Assembly: GCA_029960955.1 (NCBI GenBank)
Contig: JASBVS010000047.1
Location: 40,944-104,943 of the forward strand
Direction of reading: 5' to 3'
Source: Bacillota bacterium
GTDB lineage: Bacteria; Bacillota; Sulfobacillia; JAIMAT01
DNA: 64,000 bases
The notes under the pieces are model-generated. The model was not told where the DNA came from. It did no database searches and was given only the letters and a program-made list of their open reading frames with translations. Made by a program: the position numbers and the translations under genes. How positions within the stretch are numbered: position 1 is the stretch's first letter; each line of letters starts with the position of its first letter. This document shows, piece after piece, positions 63,975 through 64,000 of the stretch.

Positions 63975-64000
63975 ATCCGGTTGGCACGGGCGGACGGCAC

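Overview
This window reads as chromosome of a spore-forming, very GC-rich member of the Bacillota (by eye about 70 % GC, with G or C at most third codon positions). The evidence is the sporulation gene set: spo0A, sigF with spoIIAA and spoIIAB, the eight-gene spoIIIA operon, spoIVB, spoIIM, spoVAC/AD/AE/AF and dacF. Tad pilus genes, a protein with SLH-like repeats, Ku and SelA fit the high-GC thermophilic lineages such as the Symbiobacterium and Thermaerobacter relatives. That placement is inference. Almost every gene is on the minus strand, so the biological order runs from high to low coordinates. Many genes are joined by 4-bp ATGA/GTGA/TTGA overlaps. One gene (58773-60461) is on the plus strand. 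No tRNA, rRNA, IS element, prophage or CRISPR array was seen.

Right to left. (1) 62.1-64 kb: an MFS exporter, aroQ and a chromate-type transporter, chrA. (2) 58.8-60.5 kb: a secreted protein with SLH-like repeats, divergent from (3) 52.1-58.6 kb: a Tad pilus operon (cpaB, tadZ, tadA, tadB, tadC, flp pilin, tadE, tadG-like) behind a clear TTGACA-17-TAACGT promoter. (4) 51.3-52.0 kb: a coiled-coil/nuclease-like gene broken by a frameshift, closed by a strong terminator. (5) 44.6-51.0 kb: the glycine cleavage genes gcvT-gcvH-gcvPA-gcvPB, then glyA and apt (one-carbon and purine supply). (6) 42.2-44.6 kb: an M24 peptidase, efp and a zinc-ribbon protein. (7) 36.4-42.1 kb: spoIIIAA to spoIIIAH, the mother-cell half of the feeding-tube channel.

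(8) 22.5-36.2 kb is the classic asp23-nusB-folD-xseA-xseB-ispA-dxs-tlyA-nadK-argR-recN cluster. It carries three additions: a long gene-free stretch of about 700 bp that I call OLE RNA, with its partner membrane protein oapA, between ispA and dxs; a degenerate DapA-fold protein overlapping tlyA; and an NADP-type icd. (9) spoIVB and spo0A follow. (10) 13.6-20.0 kb is a cell-envelope operon: steA, a MctB/SteB-like protein, a GT2 glycosyltransferase, a MraY/WecA-type transferase, an unrecognised protein, a DUF3866 protein and spoIIM. (11) ald, xerD and selA. (12) 3.0-10 kb: dacF, spoIIAA-spoIIAB-sigF, then a membrane-anchored dodecin-like protein ahead of spoVAC-spoVAD-spoVAE-spoVAF, with a good forespore-type promoter just before the dodecin gene. 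(13) lysA, scpA and scpB, ending in the first 59 codons of a Ku gene.

Together the genes cover the sporulation decision (Spo0A), forespore-specific sigma control (SigF, SpoIIAB, SpoIIAA), cross-envelope signalling and feeding (SpoIVB, SpoIIIA, SpoIIM), dipicolinate uptake (SpoVA), isoprenoid, folate and glycine-derived one-carbon supply, and chromosome maintenance (ScpAB, XerD, RecN, Ku). The most notable item is the probable OLE RNA/OapA pair. The membrane dodecin, the pseudo-DapA and the unknown protein in the steA operon are the best candidates for undescribed roles.
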